Part shown: positions 25,534-39,500 of the stretch, piece after piece
Numbering within the stretch: the first letter of the stretch is position 1
How the letters are laid out: the number at the start of each line of letters is the position of its first letter
Origin: Colius striatus
Taxonomy: Eukaryota; Chordata; Aves; Coliiformes; Coliidae
Direction: 5' to 3'
Length of the DNA stretch: 64,000 nucleotides
Assembly: GCF_028858725.1 (NCBI RefSeq)
Contig: NC_084772.1
Location: 12,035,048 to 12,099,047, forward strand
Translations under genes and position numbers: made by a program
Notes under the pieces: model-generated
What the model was told of the DNA's origin: nothing
Seen by the model: the letters and a program-made list of their open reading frames with translations, nothing else
Database searches by the model: none

Positions 25534-26162
25534 TCTCCGGGGTGTGGGCTGAGGCGCGGGATGCGATGTCTATGTTTAACCACCGGGACTTTGCAATTTG
25601 GTCACAGCACGCTGCTCGCGGCAGCACCAACAGCTCACGGTGCAGTCACGTTGCCTGCACTGGGACTTCGGTGCTGGAGGGCCAGAAAATGCCTCTCATT
25701 GTTTTTCATTTGTTGCCAGATCTTCAATAGCCTTCAGTTTGCTTAAAGAAACTGTTCTTTCCATTTTTTCCCCCTCCGCCTACAGTTTAAGTACGTGTTG
25801 ACTAGGTGTGTGTGTGATGCAGAGGATTTGTCACCCATCAGTACCATGGCCTACCTCTCACTTCTTACTTGATTGTGTCTGGCTTTTCCATGTCAAAGTT
25901 GAAACAAGTGCTCTGTGCAGTTCTCCATGTAATTAACGACAGCAAAGGGACAGGAACTTTTCCTTGACATCTTTAAAAATCAGAGGCCAAATCCAGCCCC
26001 ATTAGGCTTGTGAACTAGGTAAAGTGAAATTATTCCCAATTTCTGTTAATGTCAACAAAGGCAGACTCCATCCTCAGACCTAAAGACTCTATCCATTTGC
26101 AACTGTTCTGTGCATTAGGGTTCTATGAAATGGAGAAAAAAGGGAAAATGGTTATTCTACAA
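25534..26162. other. Intergenic, no gene seen
   Basis: Composition drops back from the GC-rich tRNA patch to ordinary intergenic sequence. No RNA gene, exon or recognisable repeat is visible. Confidence 0.5.
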
Positions 26163-26505
26163 GACCTGGGGCTATTTAGCCTAGATAAGACTGAGAGGGG
26201 ATCTCATCAACACTTGTAAGTGGCACTTTTTCTGTAGTGTCCAACCACAGGACTAGGGGTAGTGGATGTAAACTGGAACACAAAAAGTTCCACTTAAACA
26301 CAAGGAAAAACTTCTTTACTGTGAAGGTGAAGGAGCCCTGGCACAGGCTGCCCAGGGAGGGTGTGGAGTCTCCTTCTCTGGAGATTTTCAAAACCTGCCT
26401 GGACATGTTCCTGTGTGACCTGATTGAGGGGAACCTGCTTTAGCAGGCGGTTGGAGTGGGTGATCTCTTGAGGTCCCTTCCAACCTTATTCTGTGATTCT
26501 ATGAG
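26163..26505 (+). mobile_element. CR1 LINE fragment, 3' end, sense
   Basis: The fragment contains the end of ORF2 (GAGAGGGGATCTCATCAACA), AAACACAAGGAAAAACTTCT, CACAGGCTGCCCAGGGAGGG, GGAGTCTCCTTCTCTGGAGA and CTTGAGGTCCCTTCCAACC, ending in ATTCTGTGATTCTATGA. The 3' terminus is intact and the 5' side truncated, as usual for CR1. Confidence 0.95.
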
Positions 26506-29500
26506 ACACTGTGGTAGTTTTGCACATGCTGCGTGTAACTAAACAGCCTGATTCTCAGCTCTTGCACAGCAGAGAGAGATGACTTAGGGGTTTGGGGTTT
26601 TTTTATACTGGATGCTTGTATGTGTTTTAGTCTGTTAGTTTCCATCTAGTTTCTGCTCTTTAGCTTGTGGATGAGAGGCACTGATGTTAATGAGTATCTA
26701 GGTATTTCAAAATTGTTACTGCTCTTTTTTGATGCATCAGCACGATGAGCCAGCCAGGGTATGGACTGGTCACTGTCGTGCTCCAGCATGGGCACCCTGC
26801 AAAAAGCCCCAACGTGTTTGAGAAAAAAGGACAAAATCAGAATCCGAATTGGTTCATAAGCACAGAGCCAATTTGGTGGGAATCTGTAAGTTTTGTTACA
26901 TATTAGTCACAAACACAGAGCCCTGGCTTCTGTAACAGATTTCTAGGAGGATCTGCATACTTACACAAGAAGTAATATTTTAAGCCAATATTTAAGGAAA
27001 TTGAACAAACTGTGGAGCTTTTTTTTGGCATAGATTTAATGATACATAAATACATCATATAGGTTGCTTGTTTTGGCTTATACTTGCCTGTTTTAAATAT
27101 ATGTTCAGGAAATCCCTTCGTCTGAGCACTGAGCTTTCACTGAGTGCCCAGAGGGTGTGGATGATGTGCCTGCTGTGCTCCACAGTTTGCTGTATTTCTT
27201 ATATAAGTAACAACATTAAAAAGAAGTTCATCAATGTGAAATTCCCTTAGATGTGCCTGTTCTGCTGACAGTAACAATATCTCCGTGTTCAGTTATTTCC
27301 AGGATTTGCCACGAACCCTTTTCCTTGCAGTGGGGCTTTGGATACTTTCAGACTGTAATGTCAGCCTGAAAAGGTGTAAATCCATTTACGTCATTCATTT
27401 CTCCCAATGTTTTGCAAAACCTCTGTCCTTTGGGTACAGCTGCAAAGAGGAAGGGTAAGTGCTGTCTACAGAGCAGGCAAAATTCAATTGTCTTCAAAAA
27501 GGTTGAGTTTTCCCAAACCAAGAAATATGAGTGGAATCCAGTCACAAATGGAAAGGGTGCCTGTGCCTGTTGAAACTGATCTCAACTTTGGCTGAGCTCT
27601 ACACCACCTCATGCATCTTCCTTGGGGGAGCAGAGAGTTGGACTATTCAGTCAGCCCAGCTAACTTCAGTGAAGCTATTCCCAAACAAAGGCTTTTGCAG
27701 GATTAAGGCTTTTAGCTGTTCTCCTTCAGTTACAGGTAACATTTAGTTGAGAGCTAGAGCAAGAAACCTGAGAAACATACTCATCAGTTGTGTAAAGTGT
27801 TTAATGCATGTGATAAAAAAACAAACCTCTGTTAAAGTGTTAGAACAGTACTCATGCCAAAAAGATGCTGTATTATTTATCATGTGAGATTCTACAAAGA
27901 TAGATTTATAAGGTAGTTTGGAACTAGTAAACCTAGTGGCTAATGCTTAAGCCAAATGTGCATGCTGAGTATGTGTTTTGGTTTTGGTTTTTCTTTTACA
28001 TTTACATGTGGAAATAGGCCAGATGAAGGCCACTTGAATCTAAAGTAGGATTTGACAATAGTGTTAAAACTACATTAAAGCTTCTATGTGGTTTGTGGCA
28101 GGTAGTAACAGCTGTCTTTGCATAAATATTTGCATTTTTATTTTTAATGTGAGCTGAATAAGCTTCCTTGTCCCACTCTTCACTCAAGTGTTACACCATG
28201 GCATCCATAACCAGTGAAGTAAAGCAGTTGTACTCTTCATGCAATCACGTGATCAACTGCTCTAAAATACAGCAAATGGTGCTCACCCTCCCTGGCTGCT
28301 ATGCTACTGATATTTCTGATTTTTTTATTTGAAAAACCACATATAATCAAGTGTGATCTATTTCCCAACACATGCCCACTCCGACTGGCTTTGCTCCTCA
28401 GCTGGCTTTTGGATCTGGACAGGCTGCTCTTAACTTTTGATCTCTTTTGCCATCTGCAAAATTACAATAATACTGATCTCACAGAGTTGCTGGGAGAGTT
28501 AATTAATGTTGTATGAAGCACTTGGAGCTTTTGGATGAAATCAATATTATTAAAGCTCTGTTTTTGTTGCTCTTCTCAGTAAGCTCAGTCTTTCTGCAGT
28601 TAGGTCATGCTGATACTAAGCCTCTTTGATAGTGCTGGCAGCATTCACAGATGCATTTGGATTGTTTCTGGGAAAAGGGGCCTGACTGACTTCATCTCGT
28701 TGATGGGGCAGAAAATTAACTTGCTAGTAAAACTTTTAAAGGATTTCAAGAAAAGTGTTCCTTGAAAATTTAATATATAGGGCTGTCTTTGTCTTGTTGA
28801 AGGTGCTTATTAGCTAGTCAGATTATTTTATGTTCATCTACAGAAATACACGAACACATGTTTTTATAGGCTGGTATTTTTGTGTCAAGATACTTTTCCT
28901 ATTTTAATATCTCAAAATATTGCAACATTTTACATGAATGTGTGTGATTATTATGTCAATATGTGATTGTTATTGCTTGAGAAGAGGTAAGTCTAGTAGG
29001 TAGCTTAGGAGTATTTAGAAAATACTTCAAAATATAATTGTAAAAAATTATTTCTTTCTTTCCTTTTTTTTGCAAAGCCTGAACCAAATGGCCACAGTGT
29101 GTAAGAGAGAAGGATGCATACCATAGTTCTTATGACACGTCTCCATAATGCTTGCCTCCTTCAAATGGATCAAATTACCACCTGGTAAAGACAGAGAATC
29201 CTTAAAGATTAAGTGTGATAAAGTATAACCTTCTATAAAAGTGTGTTAATAGGAGCTCACCTACAACTCTCCCCAATTCATGCAATAGACACAAATCTCT
29301 AGAATTGTTAACTGGACTCTGGTCCTTTTATCCACAGAGCATACAGTGTTCAGTGTTTTTAAAGCTGTAATGAATCTCTGAAATCATATTAAGGTGGAAC
29401 CAAAGAATATTTTAATTGTCAATACCAAGTATACTGTTTAATTATTCAAGCTGGGAGAGCAAATCCACCTGCCTTTGAAAATTTGAGATGAAGTAAGTAA

Positions 29501-32500
29501 GTTTTTGAGCAGTAATTGTTTGAGTCCTTTCTGACATTACACATAGGTAATTTAACTAGATTTTTCTCTAATGGTTCCTAAAATGGATTGTGTTTCCTTA
29601 ATCATTACTCACATTTCTCTTAATTTTCTACCTTGTGTGGGCAAGAACAAAATACGTGAGAAGTGCATTCACAACCCAGGCAAGAGGCTCTGCGTTGTTC
29701 ACACATAGTGTGTAACCAAAGCCCTCTGTAAGTAGTACAGTACAGTCTCAGTCATGACAATAAGAATTTTTTGTTTAGAAAGCAGAGTTTTTATAATTAA
29801 ATGTGTTGCCTTTGGATATTCAGTGGCTGTTTATATGACATCTGCCTTTGAGTTACTCTTGTATGGTTTAAATGCAAAACAGTCAAAATACAGGCTGAAA
29901 GAACTTGAATGGGTGACTCCAGCATGAACCAGTTGTACCAGTGCTCTGACCTGAACCTTTTTAGTGGTTTTCAGGTGACATTCTCGTGTGTTTTATGTGT
30001 AGAAAGTAAAGCCTTGCCTTGAATTAGTCTAATAAACTACTTTCCATCTGGAATAGAAAAGACCATTGTTCCAGGCTTTTATGAAAGCCTTAAAAATTAT
30101 CTTTGTATGAAAAAAGAAAAGATCTTTTTATGGATGTAATTGGAAGAGAATTTTGTGTTCTGGCAGCTTTTCATGCCTTATTCCAGTGGTGGCAAATTTA
30201 CTGAGGTGAGAAAGACAGAAACAAGTTATCTGACTGCCTGTATGTTCACAAAGTATGTTTCCTTTTGTTTTCTAACAGCAGCTACATCAGTGGGAAAACA
30301 CTGCTTTATAGAGCTCTGGATTGGGCCAAGTAACTTTTAAAGCCCATGAACTTAAGAGATGTCAGCTTAGATTCTAGCTCTGTTCCCAGCTGCTGCTGCT
30401 GCCGCAGGTTTTCTGTTTTGGTGTCTAACTGACATAATTTGAACACTTAATATGACTTGCATGTGCAAGGTGTACAGCAGCGGTGGAAAAAGATGATATA
30501 TGGCATACTTTATTTGACTTAACCACAGTATATACAGTACCTATAAGGAGCTGTAGGGTAATAAATTTAAGTTATCCTGATAAGTATATTTTAATATAAG
30601 CTTTTACCTTAAATAGTTGCCAAAACCTCAATCATTTGTACCTGTTATTGATTTATAGCTGAATTAGGAGTGCAAAACTAACCTGTTCTTGAGAATCAAC
30701 TGCTGAGATTCTGTCAAGATGCTGTAGAAGAGTAACACATGAAGTAATATTTTAACAGCTTAGCATTTATATAAAAATAATGTGAAATGGTGAAATAAAA
30801 AGCCAATGTCTGACATTTTAAAGAGTTCTCAAATTGGCAGGAATTGCTCCAGAAGGTCTTTAACTCCTATGCTCTTGTGACTAATAATTTTCTTAGGAGT
30901 TTCATAACCAGCTTGTTCTGTGAAATTGTAGCCAGAACTTATCACAGTCCTCTGTGCTACTGATTCTATGAAGTTGAATGTGTCAAGTATCACTTAACAG
31001 AAGAAAATAACTACACTCAAATTGAATCAGACCAAAGGTGTATCTTGCCCAGAGTCCTCTCTATAAGCATGGCCAATAGCACATGTCTAGGGCAGAACAT
31101 AAGCACAAGGTAAATATGCAGTGATATTTTGCCAGAATACCCTACCGGCCTCCGGAGATTTCCAGCTCGGGCTTTTGAACTCTCACATACAGATCTGATC
31201 AGATTGAATTTTTCATTTCTCTGTGTCTGTGAACAGGAAAAGAGTGAAGTGACTGCTGCAGGCAGATGTGCATATTGGAAACATCTTTATCATGGGGACA
31301 GTTGCCTTAAGAAGGAAAACATTAGAGGCAGTCAAATGTTTAGTAGCTGTTTATTGCAGCAGTGACTATAGGCTTAGGGGAAGATATTTTCCAGTTTGCC
31401 TGTGAGCTGGCATTGCTGCCTGGCATGTTATTCACAAAGATCTGGGTGAAATCATTTGATGAAAACATCAAGTGAAGCCACATTGCCTGTTAACCCCAGT
31501 TTGTGCGACTGCCCATCCGTATTCCCTGACACGCTGCTCTGATGTGTTGTGCTGCGACAGATGTGTCCAGTTGCACAGTGTCATGCCTGTGTAATGAGAT
31601 GTGATCTGTGTGTCATGGAAGGATTTACCAGAGTGTAGTATGTCAGCTCTGAACTTTGAGACATGGGGGAACTATTTGGGATACTGTAGTCTGCATATTG
31701 CAAAACAAAAATATTTTCCAGTTGTTGCTTTGCTACTTGTAGAAAATATTGATATGAATGGTTTGGTTTGTAAGTAATTGGCAGAAATGATAACTGTTGC
31801 TTGTTAGCCTTGTTAAGGTAACAGAAGATCTTCATTGTCCTTTCATACAAAATAAGCAATGACATTGAAGTATCTTACTGAGAAGAAAGTGGCTTGCCGT
31901 CATCACCCAGCAGACCAGTCCCTTGTGTATTCTGCTCTTGATATTTATCTGCCTTTATGGATGTAAAGTTGGCCTGTGAACTTGGAGACAGATATCCCAT
32001 AGAATGTCTCTTAAAAGACAGAAAACACAACAAAGGGCAGCAGCAAAGAGAGCAAGAGACAGGCAATGAGGAATTTAGGTTCTTCCCGTTTAGGATGTGT
32101 GTTCCTCCACTCTCCAGTCAACCCAGCTCATAAGTACATCTGAAGAAAAAACAAAAGGAAAAGAAGTTTTCAAAAGCTTGATTGTATTTCTACTCAGAAT
32201 GAAAACAAAGATTCTTCAAGCATGGAGACAGGTTAGGTAGAAAATTGCAAGTTATTCACTTTCCTGCAGCAAAAAGAACAATATTTCACCCAAAAGGCTG
32301 AAATCCATAGCCCCAAACCTGGGGTTCTGTGGGGCCAGTGGCAGAAGTGAAGCAGTTTTGGAGATGTTCTTTGACCACTCTGAAATAAGGAAAGTGTTAT
32401 TTCATTAACTATGGTTGCCTTACGTTTAGAAGTTTACTTTCTTGAAGATGCTTCCACTTCTCATGTTTTAAATGTACACTGCTTATCTTGGTAATTTGGA

Positions 32501-35500
32501 TTTGTTTAATTAGATGGTGAAGCCATTACAGTTCACATCATTTTCAGATTAACCTTTTATTTTTGTTGCAACAGGGTATACATTGGTTAACAAATGTGTG
32601 TACATAAAAAGTCGTTTTCCTATCTTGTTTTTGTGTAGTAGTTTTGGAGTAGTATAGATTTGAAAGCTATGCAGCCTGATGGCACAGGAGCCTCATATCT
32701 TAAGTGTGATCCAGGTGGAGTGAAGATGGGCTTCATGGTAAGAAATATTTGCTTGTAGGAATGTTGCCTAAAGCTCCATTGAATGTATGTGGCCTTATTC
32801 ATTTTGAGAACTATTTTAAAAACAACGTCCTTGGGCAAAGGGCAACTGTTGTTAACACCTATGAAGTAAAATCTGCAATGTTAAGGGCTCCTACATGTAG
32901 CATTCTTTTTTTGGCCAGAGAGCCTTTCAAATGAGTTGAAATTTAGTATATTTTGAAAGTGTTTCTTAATGCTTGTGATCTCTGCTCAGTCTCTGTACAT
33001 CTCTTTCATGGTGATGATGGTAGTGAGGTGCTGACATTGCAGATGGACCCATGGAAGTGTCGTGTGGTCCCTGCAGGTGACTGCTTTGCTCTGAGTTCAT
33101 TTGTGTGAGCCTTGTCCAGGACATAGCCTTTCTAGTCCTGGAGACATAAGATTGCACAGATTGCATGGGCATATGCCTGCTATTAACGTGGTTGTGGGAA
33201 CTTGTGTTTCACACATCAGAAGGACCAGCATGCAAGTTGTGGTGCGTTCAGCAACAACAGGAAAAACAGCAACTTCTCTGTTCTTTAAGTTATTTGAAAG
33301 ACAAAGCCTGAGGTATATGAAACAGGGAGGTTTAAATATATAAGCATATTTTTAATATTAGTTAGTGAGATAGTTAAGAAATGACCTCCCTGACGTCAAT
33401 GGCAAAACTCCCACTGACTGAGCTGTAGTCAGGTTTTCATTCAATAAAAAGATAATAAGGAATCTGATTCATAATGAAGGGAGGAAAAGATGAATCAACC
33501 CAACCTGCGTGGGTAGAATTTTTTCCTGTGTTATTAACTGTGCAGTGCCATCAAAACAACAAGGTCTGTCCTTATCTACTGTAGTAGTTACTATTATTCT
33601 TTCCTTATGTATGACTACACACAGTATTGCTGCCGAAGTGTGCTGGGCTCTCATTGTTGTCAATGGAAACTGTTGAGCTCTGAGTTTTGCTGAAAATCTC
33701 TTGATAATATTTTACCACAAGAAGAAATTGAATTTGACATCTTTATTACAGCTTTTTTTTAATGGTATAAAGATCCATTAGTTATTGTTTCTGGATGATT
33801 TTTTAAAAACAAATTTGCTTTTTAATATGTATACTATATACATTAAAAATCTGTTTCTCTCATAATAGCAAACTGTAATGATCAAAACTTTCATAAAAGC
33901 AAATAATTTGACCATTTATACCTATCATTTCACTTGACATATCTTGCTGAATGAACATACAACAACATCATAGTCCATGTCCCTAATTATTATGGATTTG
34001 AGTTAATATTTGGAAAAATATCTGATATAAACCATTCAATTAACTTTATGTGCTTATTTTTGAATTGCTTAATATATAATGCTTTTCTGTTAGAATAAAT
34101 AGTCACTGTCAGTGACAGAAAGTGTAAAATAACACATTAAGTCAGTTCTGTTTGGCCAGCCCTAATTGGCTATTATTTTCAGTACTAGACTTACTCTTTT
34201 TTTTTTTTTCCAATGAATATTTTAATCTGCATGTAATTTTCAGGCAAAACAGAATCACTCTCTTATTTTCTCTGCTGTGGGTTATGCTGTTTTATTCAGT
34301 GCTTCTCATGGTCATTCGGGTTATCCTTATATAAGAAATAGACGTTGAGGTATTATCTTAATTGAGCAGGGAACCAATATCCAGTGTTTTCCTCTCCTTC
34401 AAAGCAACCCACACCCAATCCTTGTACAGTATCATCTATTTTAGCTGAGTTCTGAAGTTTGTTCTTTTGTTTTCTAATAGAACATTCTTTCAAGTGTAAG
34501 AGCTGTGTATCCCTAGTCGCTAAAACTGCACACTGTGGTGAAGGTTGGGATTATGCAGACTAACCAGTTGAAAAGATATATGAGTCTCTGTATCCTACAG
34601 TTCTTTGACCACCCAGAAAAACTATCCATTCTGTGACTAGTTAACTAGGATTATTTGGTCAAAAAGAGTATACTGCCTTGGTTGCCATGGCCAAAATCTG
34701 TCTCTCTTCTAAGAAGAGAGGTGAACTTCATGTGCTCTTTTCATATTGTTTCCCATGAGGTCAATTGCCATTTCTTCTGGCGGTCTTTCTGGCTGTGGTC
34801 TGTGGAAACAGAACCTGGAAGATTAGGGGAGAATTAATGAATTAGTAGTTGCAAACACAAATTTGGAATGATTTGAGGCCAAGGCTGCTATGAGATAGCT
34901 CATCTCTTAAAAAGATTCTAGCAAGACCAATAGTTTAGATGCAGTGGTCCAAATTCAGTGTTACATGACTAGAAATTCGAGAAATACGTAGTCACTTGTT
35001 TTGCTACCATCTTGTTGAATCTCTGACTTAATAGTTTCCAAATGATTTCACATAAATTGATTATGCAGCTGCTGCTGGTTTCCGTATTTCAGCAACTCTG
35101 AACGTGGGGCCCTCAGGAGAGCACAAAAATAGATTTGGAACTGTCTTGGCACCACTGGCTTCAGGCCTGCCTGACACTGATAGCTAATTTGGCTGCAGAG
35201 CTCTTGGTTGGTACCATACAATCTGAAATTGATCCAGATCTTTGCTCTGTGTCTGTTCTTCCCTGTGAAGAACTTCAGAAAGAATATTCCATAATGACCG
35301 CTGGAGTGAAAATGACTCGTAAGGAAGAAAGCATCCTTAGCCAGGAAATACAAGTCTTTCTGAAACAAAGTTATATTGTGGTAATATTAGAACTGTGTGA
35401 ATGCCTGCACATCAGGATGTATGTATCACTAATGTTTTTTGCATTAACTTTTTGTCCCCTGAACTCTGGACGTTACAGAGCTTTGCAGAAATTCTAACGA

Positions 35501-36407
35501 GCCCTTCTGTGCCGGAATGCATCAAGTAAATTGCCCACAAATAGAGCTAGGCTTGTGCTGGGCTAAATGTGGGCACTGCAGCAAGTAATTGTAATTGTTT
35601 CCAACTGGGATTACTGTACTTTCAGTAAATCTATAGGCATGGGATGAAATATTTAAAATTGCTTGGCAGTTAAATATTTGCCAGTGTGCCTCGCTTTTGG
35701 GAAGCAGGAAACCTTTGTGATTCATACCTCTGTATCATTGCAATCAACGGGTGCTGCTTTGCCATTAAGTTCCGTGGATGTAGGATTGAGAACAAATGAA
35801 CTAATCAGAGCACAAAAGTTCTTTTCAATAGAGGAGACAAGAGGAATTGAATTTGTGATTGCTACACCCGTGGCTGTGCAAATGAATCAATGCCATGTTG
35901 GCTAATGAAACAATGGTATTAAATATTATCTCTTTGGATCACTGTGGTTTTTTTTTAAGCCATTTTCAGGGACATAACTACCACTGTTTTCTTGTAGTTA
36001 GAGCAGAAGAGCATTGCATAAGTAAGATAGAAAAATAACAGTGCTTATAATTACTGTCACTTATGAAAGCTGACAAATTACCGTGGCCAGAATATTATTT
36101 CAAAATGCATAGGTTTTCCTAAGTTGCATGAAAATTATACTTGAGCTGCTATATTATTCATTACTGAATAACATCAATGCATAAAAATGCTCTTGTTCAT
36201 TTGTTCCAAGATCGTCTGTGAATAATGATAGATTCATAAAAGCTAGTTACAGTGAATTTCCAAAGCAACTGATAGGTTGAGTTAGTAAGTGAAAAATCAA
36301 CACAACCTGTCTATAAATGATTCTGACAAAGTGAATACAAATTTAAGTATAAATAAAACCTTATTATTTTATTCAAATAGGTTTTTAACCTGATTTAATC
36401 TTCACAG
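26506..36407. other. Intergenic, about 9.9 kb, no supported gene
   Basis: Mostly AT-rich sequence with many stops in all frames. I looked for splice-bounded open pieces and recognisable repeats and found none I could defend. A 120-codon open frame at 35135-35497 resembles no family I know and is also open on the other strand, so I treat it as chance. Diverged repeats or distal enhancers could be present without being visible by eye. Confidence 0.45.
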
Positions 36408-36555
36408 CACCTCCCCAGATATGGACAAACCAAAGAATATACTGCCATGGGAAAAATGCTATTATCAAGGATATTTGAACACAGAAAGGTGTAAATGCAT
36501 ATGTCAATCTGGATATCACTGGAATTTCTGTGATATGTGTATTGCGTTACCCTGA
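36408..36555 (+). pseudogene. Orphan EGF-like exon or exon remnant
   Basis: A T-rich acceptor (TTTAATCTTCACAG, ending 36407) is followed by a frame, phase set by ATG at 36421, that encodes a cysteine-rich module from 36457 to 36531. Its spacing is C-x3-G-x-L-N-x3-C-x-C-x-C-x2-G-Y-x4-C, with six further residues before TGA at 36553-36555. A GT at 36537 could be the donor, giving an exon of 36408-36536. The spacing, including G, LN, CxCxC and GY, agrees with the EGF-like modules of CAP-domain/C-type-lectin proteins such as CLEC18 as I recall them. A Trp stands near the usual second Gly. I found no neighbouring exons, so it may be a relic, part of an unannotated gene, or a chance resemblance. 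Confidence 0.4.
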
Positions 36556-39500
36556 ACCCCTCTCTAATCTGTACAAGATAAAAGTACTTTTCTGTTAGCT
36601 ACTTTCAATTTAGAATATGTGATCCTGCTGGTTCTGCCTACCAGCTTGACTGTTTTCTGTGTCAGAGAATTCATGAAGGTGTATTATAAATACAGAGAAA
36701 TCTGTGCATAAACTGCTTTTCTTATTGTTGTTGCCAGTTGCAATATTCTTCCCCTGGCTCCACCCTGACACTTTGAAACATCTGTTCATTTTTGAGACTT
36801 CCCATACTGAGAACTCTGTACAGAAATAACATATTTAGCAAAGGCAAAATTACCTTTACATACCTCTGATTTTAAATAGGTACCATTTTGTAACATTCCT
36901 GTTTGTCTGCCTGCTACTGCAGATGCTGCTGGGTGTTAAGTTGTTCTACTGCACTTAAGAAACCCACATTTCCTTACTTCTGTTAAAATACTATTTTGTC
37001 ATTAATTTAGTTGGCTTCTCTATCTGGCACCTTCATTTCCCACAATTAAGGGAATAACTGGAATGTTTTGACAGGCGAGTAAATAGTCTGGGAAGGGCTG
37101 ACATCTGGGGGCACTTATGCATGCAACATGCTACTGTTGCCCTCAAGGATAAATAAACAAATGTCAGCTCAGGGGAGTACCATTGATCCCGTGTGAGAGG
37201 TTGATGCATATGAAATTGGATCTCAGATGACTCGCACTTCCTTGTTTCTGAAGGTAAAGGGCAGGAACTTTCTCACATTTTCCTTGACTTTGTCTCTCAG
37301 TTTTTGACAATTATGTTACTGCCTGTGTTTGATGTTGTATTTACATGTGCTGTTGTATTGTAACAATGTGTGCAGCTACATATTCCAGGTCTTAAATCGT
37401 GTCAAGGATTTCTCAAAAGTCTCCTGAAAGCTTTGTGAAAAGAAGTTCCTATGCTCTCTTAAAACAGCTTTTAATCCTTTACATTACTAAACATCCTCAT
37501 ACTCTTTATTTCTATTTTATTTTTCCTTCCAGGCACACTTACAGACTGTGTGTGTATGAATCCACAAGGCTGCTGTCTTCTTCATTCAGCTGCTTTCTTG
37601 TGATGTGGTTCTTATACAATTGTTGCAATGATTTTCCCTTCACAGTCTTCAGCTCATTTACCACAGACTCTTATTTACACGCTTTAGTCAGAACGTAAAA
37701 CTGGCATTCATAGCTTTGCTGCACAGACTGAGTCAGCGTTAAAGGGCATATTGGATTATAGAGTTTTCTTTATGCAAAAGACTTTTCATGGGTTTGAGTT
37801 CCATTGAAGGCTGAAGTAGGTTTGATTCTTCTGCAAATGTCTAACAGTTTTGTTCCATGGCTTATGCATATCCTCTTATTTTTCTGCATATTTTTCAGTA
37901 ATATGGTCCAAATAAGCATGATTGTCGAAATGGTTTTATATTCATCAGATAGAGTCACTTGCATGTTTCAGCCAGCTTTTACTTCTCCAAGATTTTGTAT
38001 GCTGTTCAATACTGAAAAATAGCCTAAGCAGAAAGGAGTAGAGAGGAAATCATTACACCTCCAGGGCAGCTAGAATTTCCTATCTGTAGTACTAGCCCAC
38101 CATCCCTGATGACACGTTTCCAGTTTTTGTCTGGGATGCTGAGTGTTTATACAATAAATACCTATTCTGTTGTTATGCTAACTGTTGGTAGAATCACTGA
38201 GATGCCAGAGAGACGATATTTGTTTATTCAGTGTGACACAGCAAAGAGAGCAGAGCTTTTTGTGTCATGGAAACGTACCTCACCGCTTAATAGCAATGGA
38301 CTGGACGTGTCCTGTATCCCTTTCCTGCTAAATATTGGCAGTCTGCACAGTCTGGATGATGATCTGACACTCCCATGTGAGCACATGTTGGTATTTCTGT
38401 TTCCTGGTGCTTAAACTTGCTTTGACTTTTAGTGAAATTAGCTGAACTGATTATTGTTCTGACGAGCCAGTACACTGTCATCTGTATGTCCTTGTTAATA
38501 CAATGAGTCTGGTTGTATTATCCCTGTGAAAAATAGCATTTAGAAGGTGAGCTCATGCGGTCCTTTATATCCTTTCTCATTCTTTTTGTGGAACAGCCTC
38601 ATTTATGCATAGTTCCAAATCTTTGCTGTGTTTTCTAGCTGTGCATGTTAAGAAGAGCTTTGCAATCATTTGGGAAATAAGCTGTAATTTGCTCTTTTAT
38701 GAACACAAAACTCGCTGTTCTGTGAATATGTATTGATAACTTAGAGAGAAGAAAGGTGGAAGCATTGTTAGCAATAATGATTTTAGCTGATTCCAAGGAA
38801 ATCCTCACACCGTAAAATCATTAGTATCTTTAAAACTATGTGGGGTGAACTCCTTATTCACTTTGTGCAGTGAATGAGGAGTGCAATGCTTTGTGCAGAA
38901 TGGATTTAACAGAAATTCATACTCAAAAACATGCCACTGGAACTTTATAACGATAGTAGTCAAATAAGGAAATAGAGCCATAAACCAATGTTAGCGACAA
39001 CCCTTGGGACAGGTGGAATACAAGTTACATTCTCTAGGACCAGATAAAGCCTATGAGGAAGTGTGTGGGCCAGATTTTAATAAAAGAGTAGCCATAGCAG
39101 CAACATGTTAGGTATTCATAAAAAATGAGTAGTAGAAAAAACAAAAAGAAAGAAAAAATGTTTTACTGTCAGTGACCAGGAGAAGCCTGGTTATCCTTAC
39201 CCTCTGTTGTGCTTTTCCTGCTGAACTGCTAATTGCATGCAAATAAAATGTCAGTCTTTAATAAGTATATTGGGTACTACAGACTATAACTCTGGTTTAC
39301 AGTGGAATTGCTGCAGTGCTCAGAGTCCAATTCAGAATTGTACTGTGGGTATTGCAGGGATTTTTACCCCGGTGCAGGTGGCACTGGCACAGCACCAGCT
39401 CCAAGTTGCTCGCTGCACCATTCCTCAAATGCCGGCTTGCTGAATGTCATGCTCTGGCTACTTTTTCTCAGTCTGAAGTCTTTGCACAAGTTTCCCAGTC

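Noticed and set aside
25124-25746. Overlapping open frames of up to 182 codons around the tRNA
   Set aside because: GC-driven; they run through the tRNA gene and show no domain.
30140-30340. Frame ending ELWIGPSNF, resembling a C-type lectin WIG motif
   Set aside because: Only three residues match and the surrounding Cys pattern of a lectin domain is missing, so it was not joined to the EGF-like exon.
35048-35497. 120-codon (+) and 106-codon (-) open frames
   Set aside because: Both strands are open over the same span, with no family resemblance and no fitting splice sites, so chance is the simplest reading.
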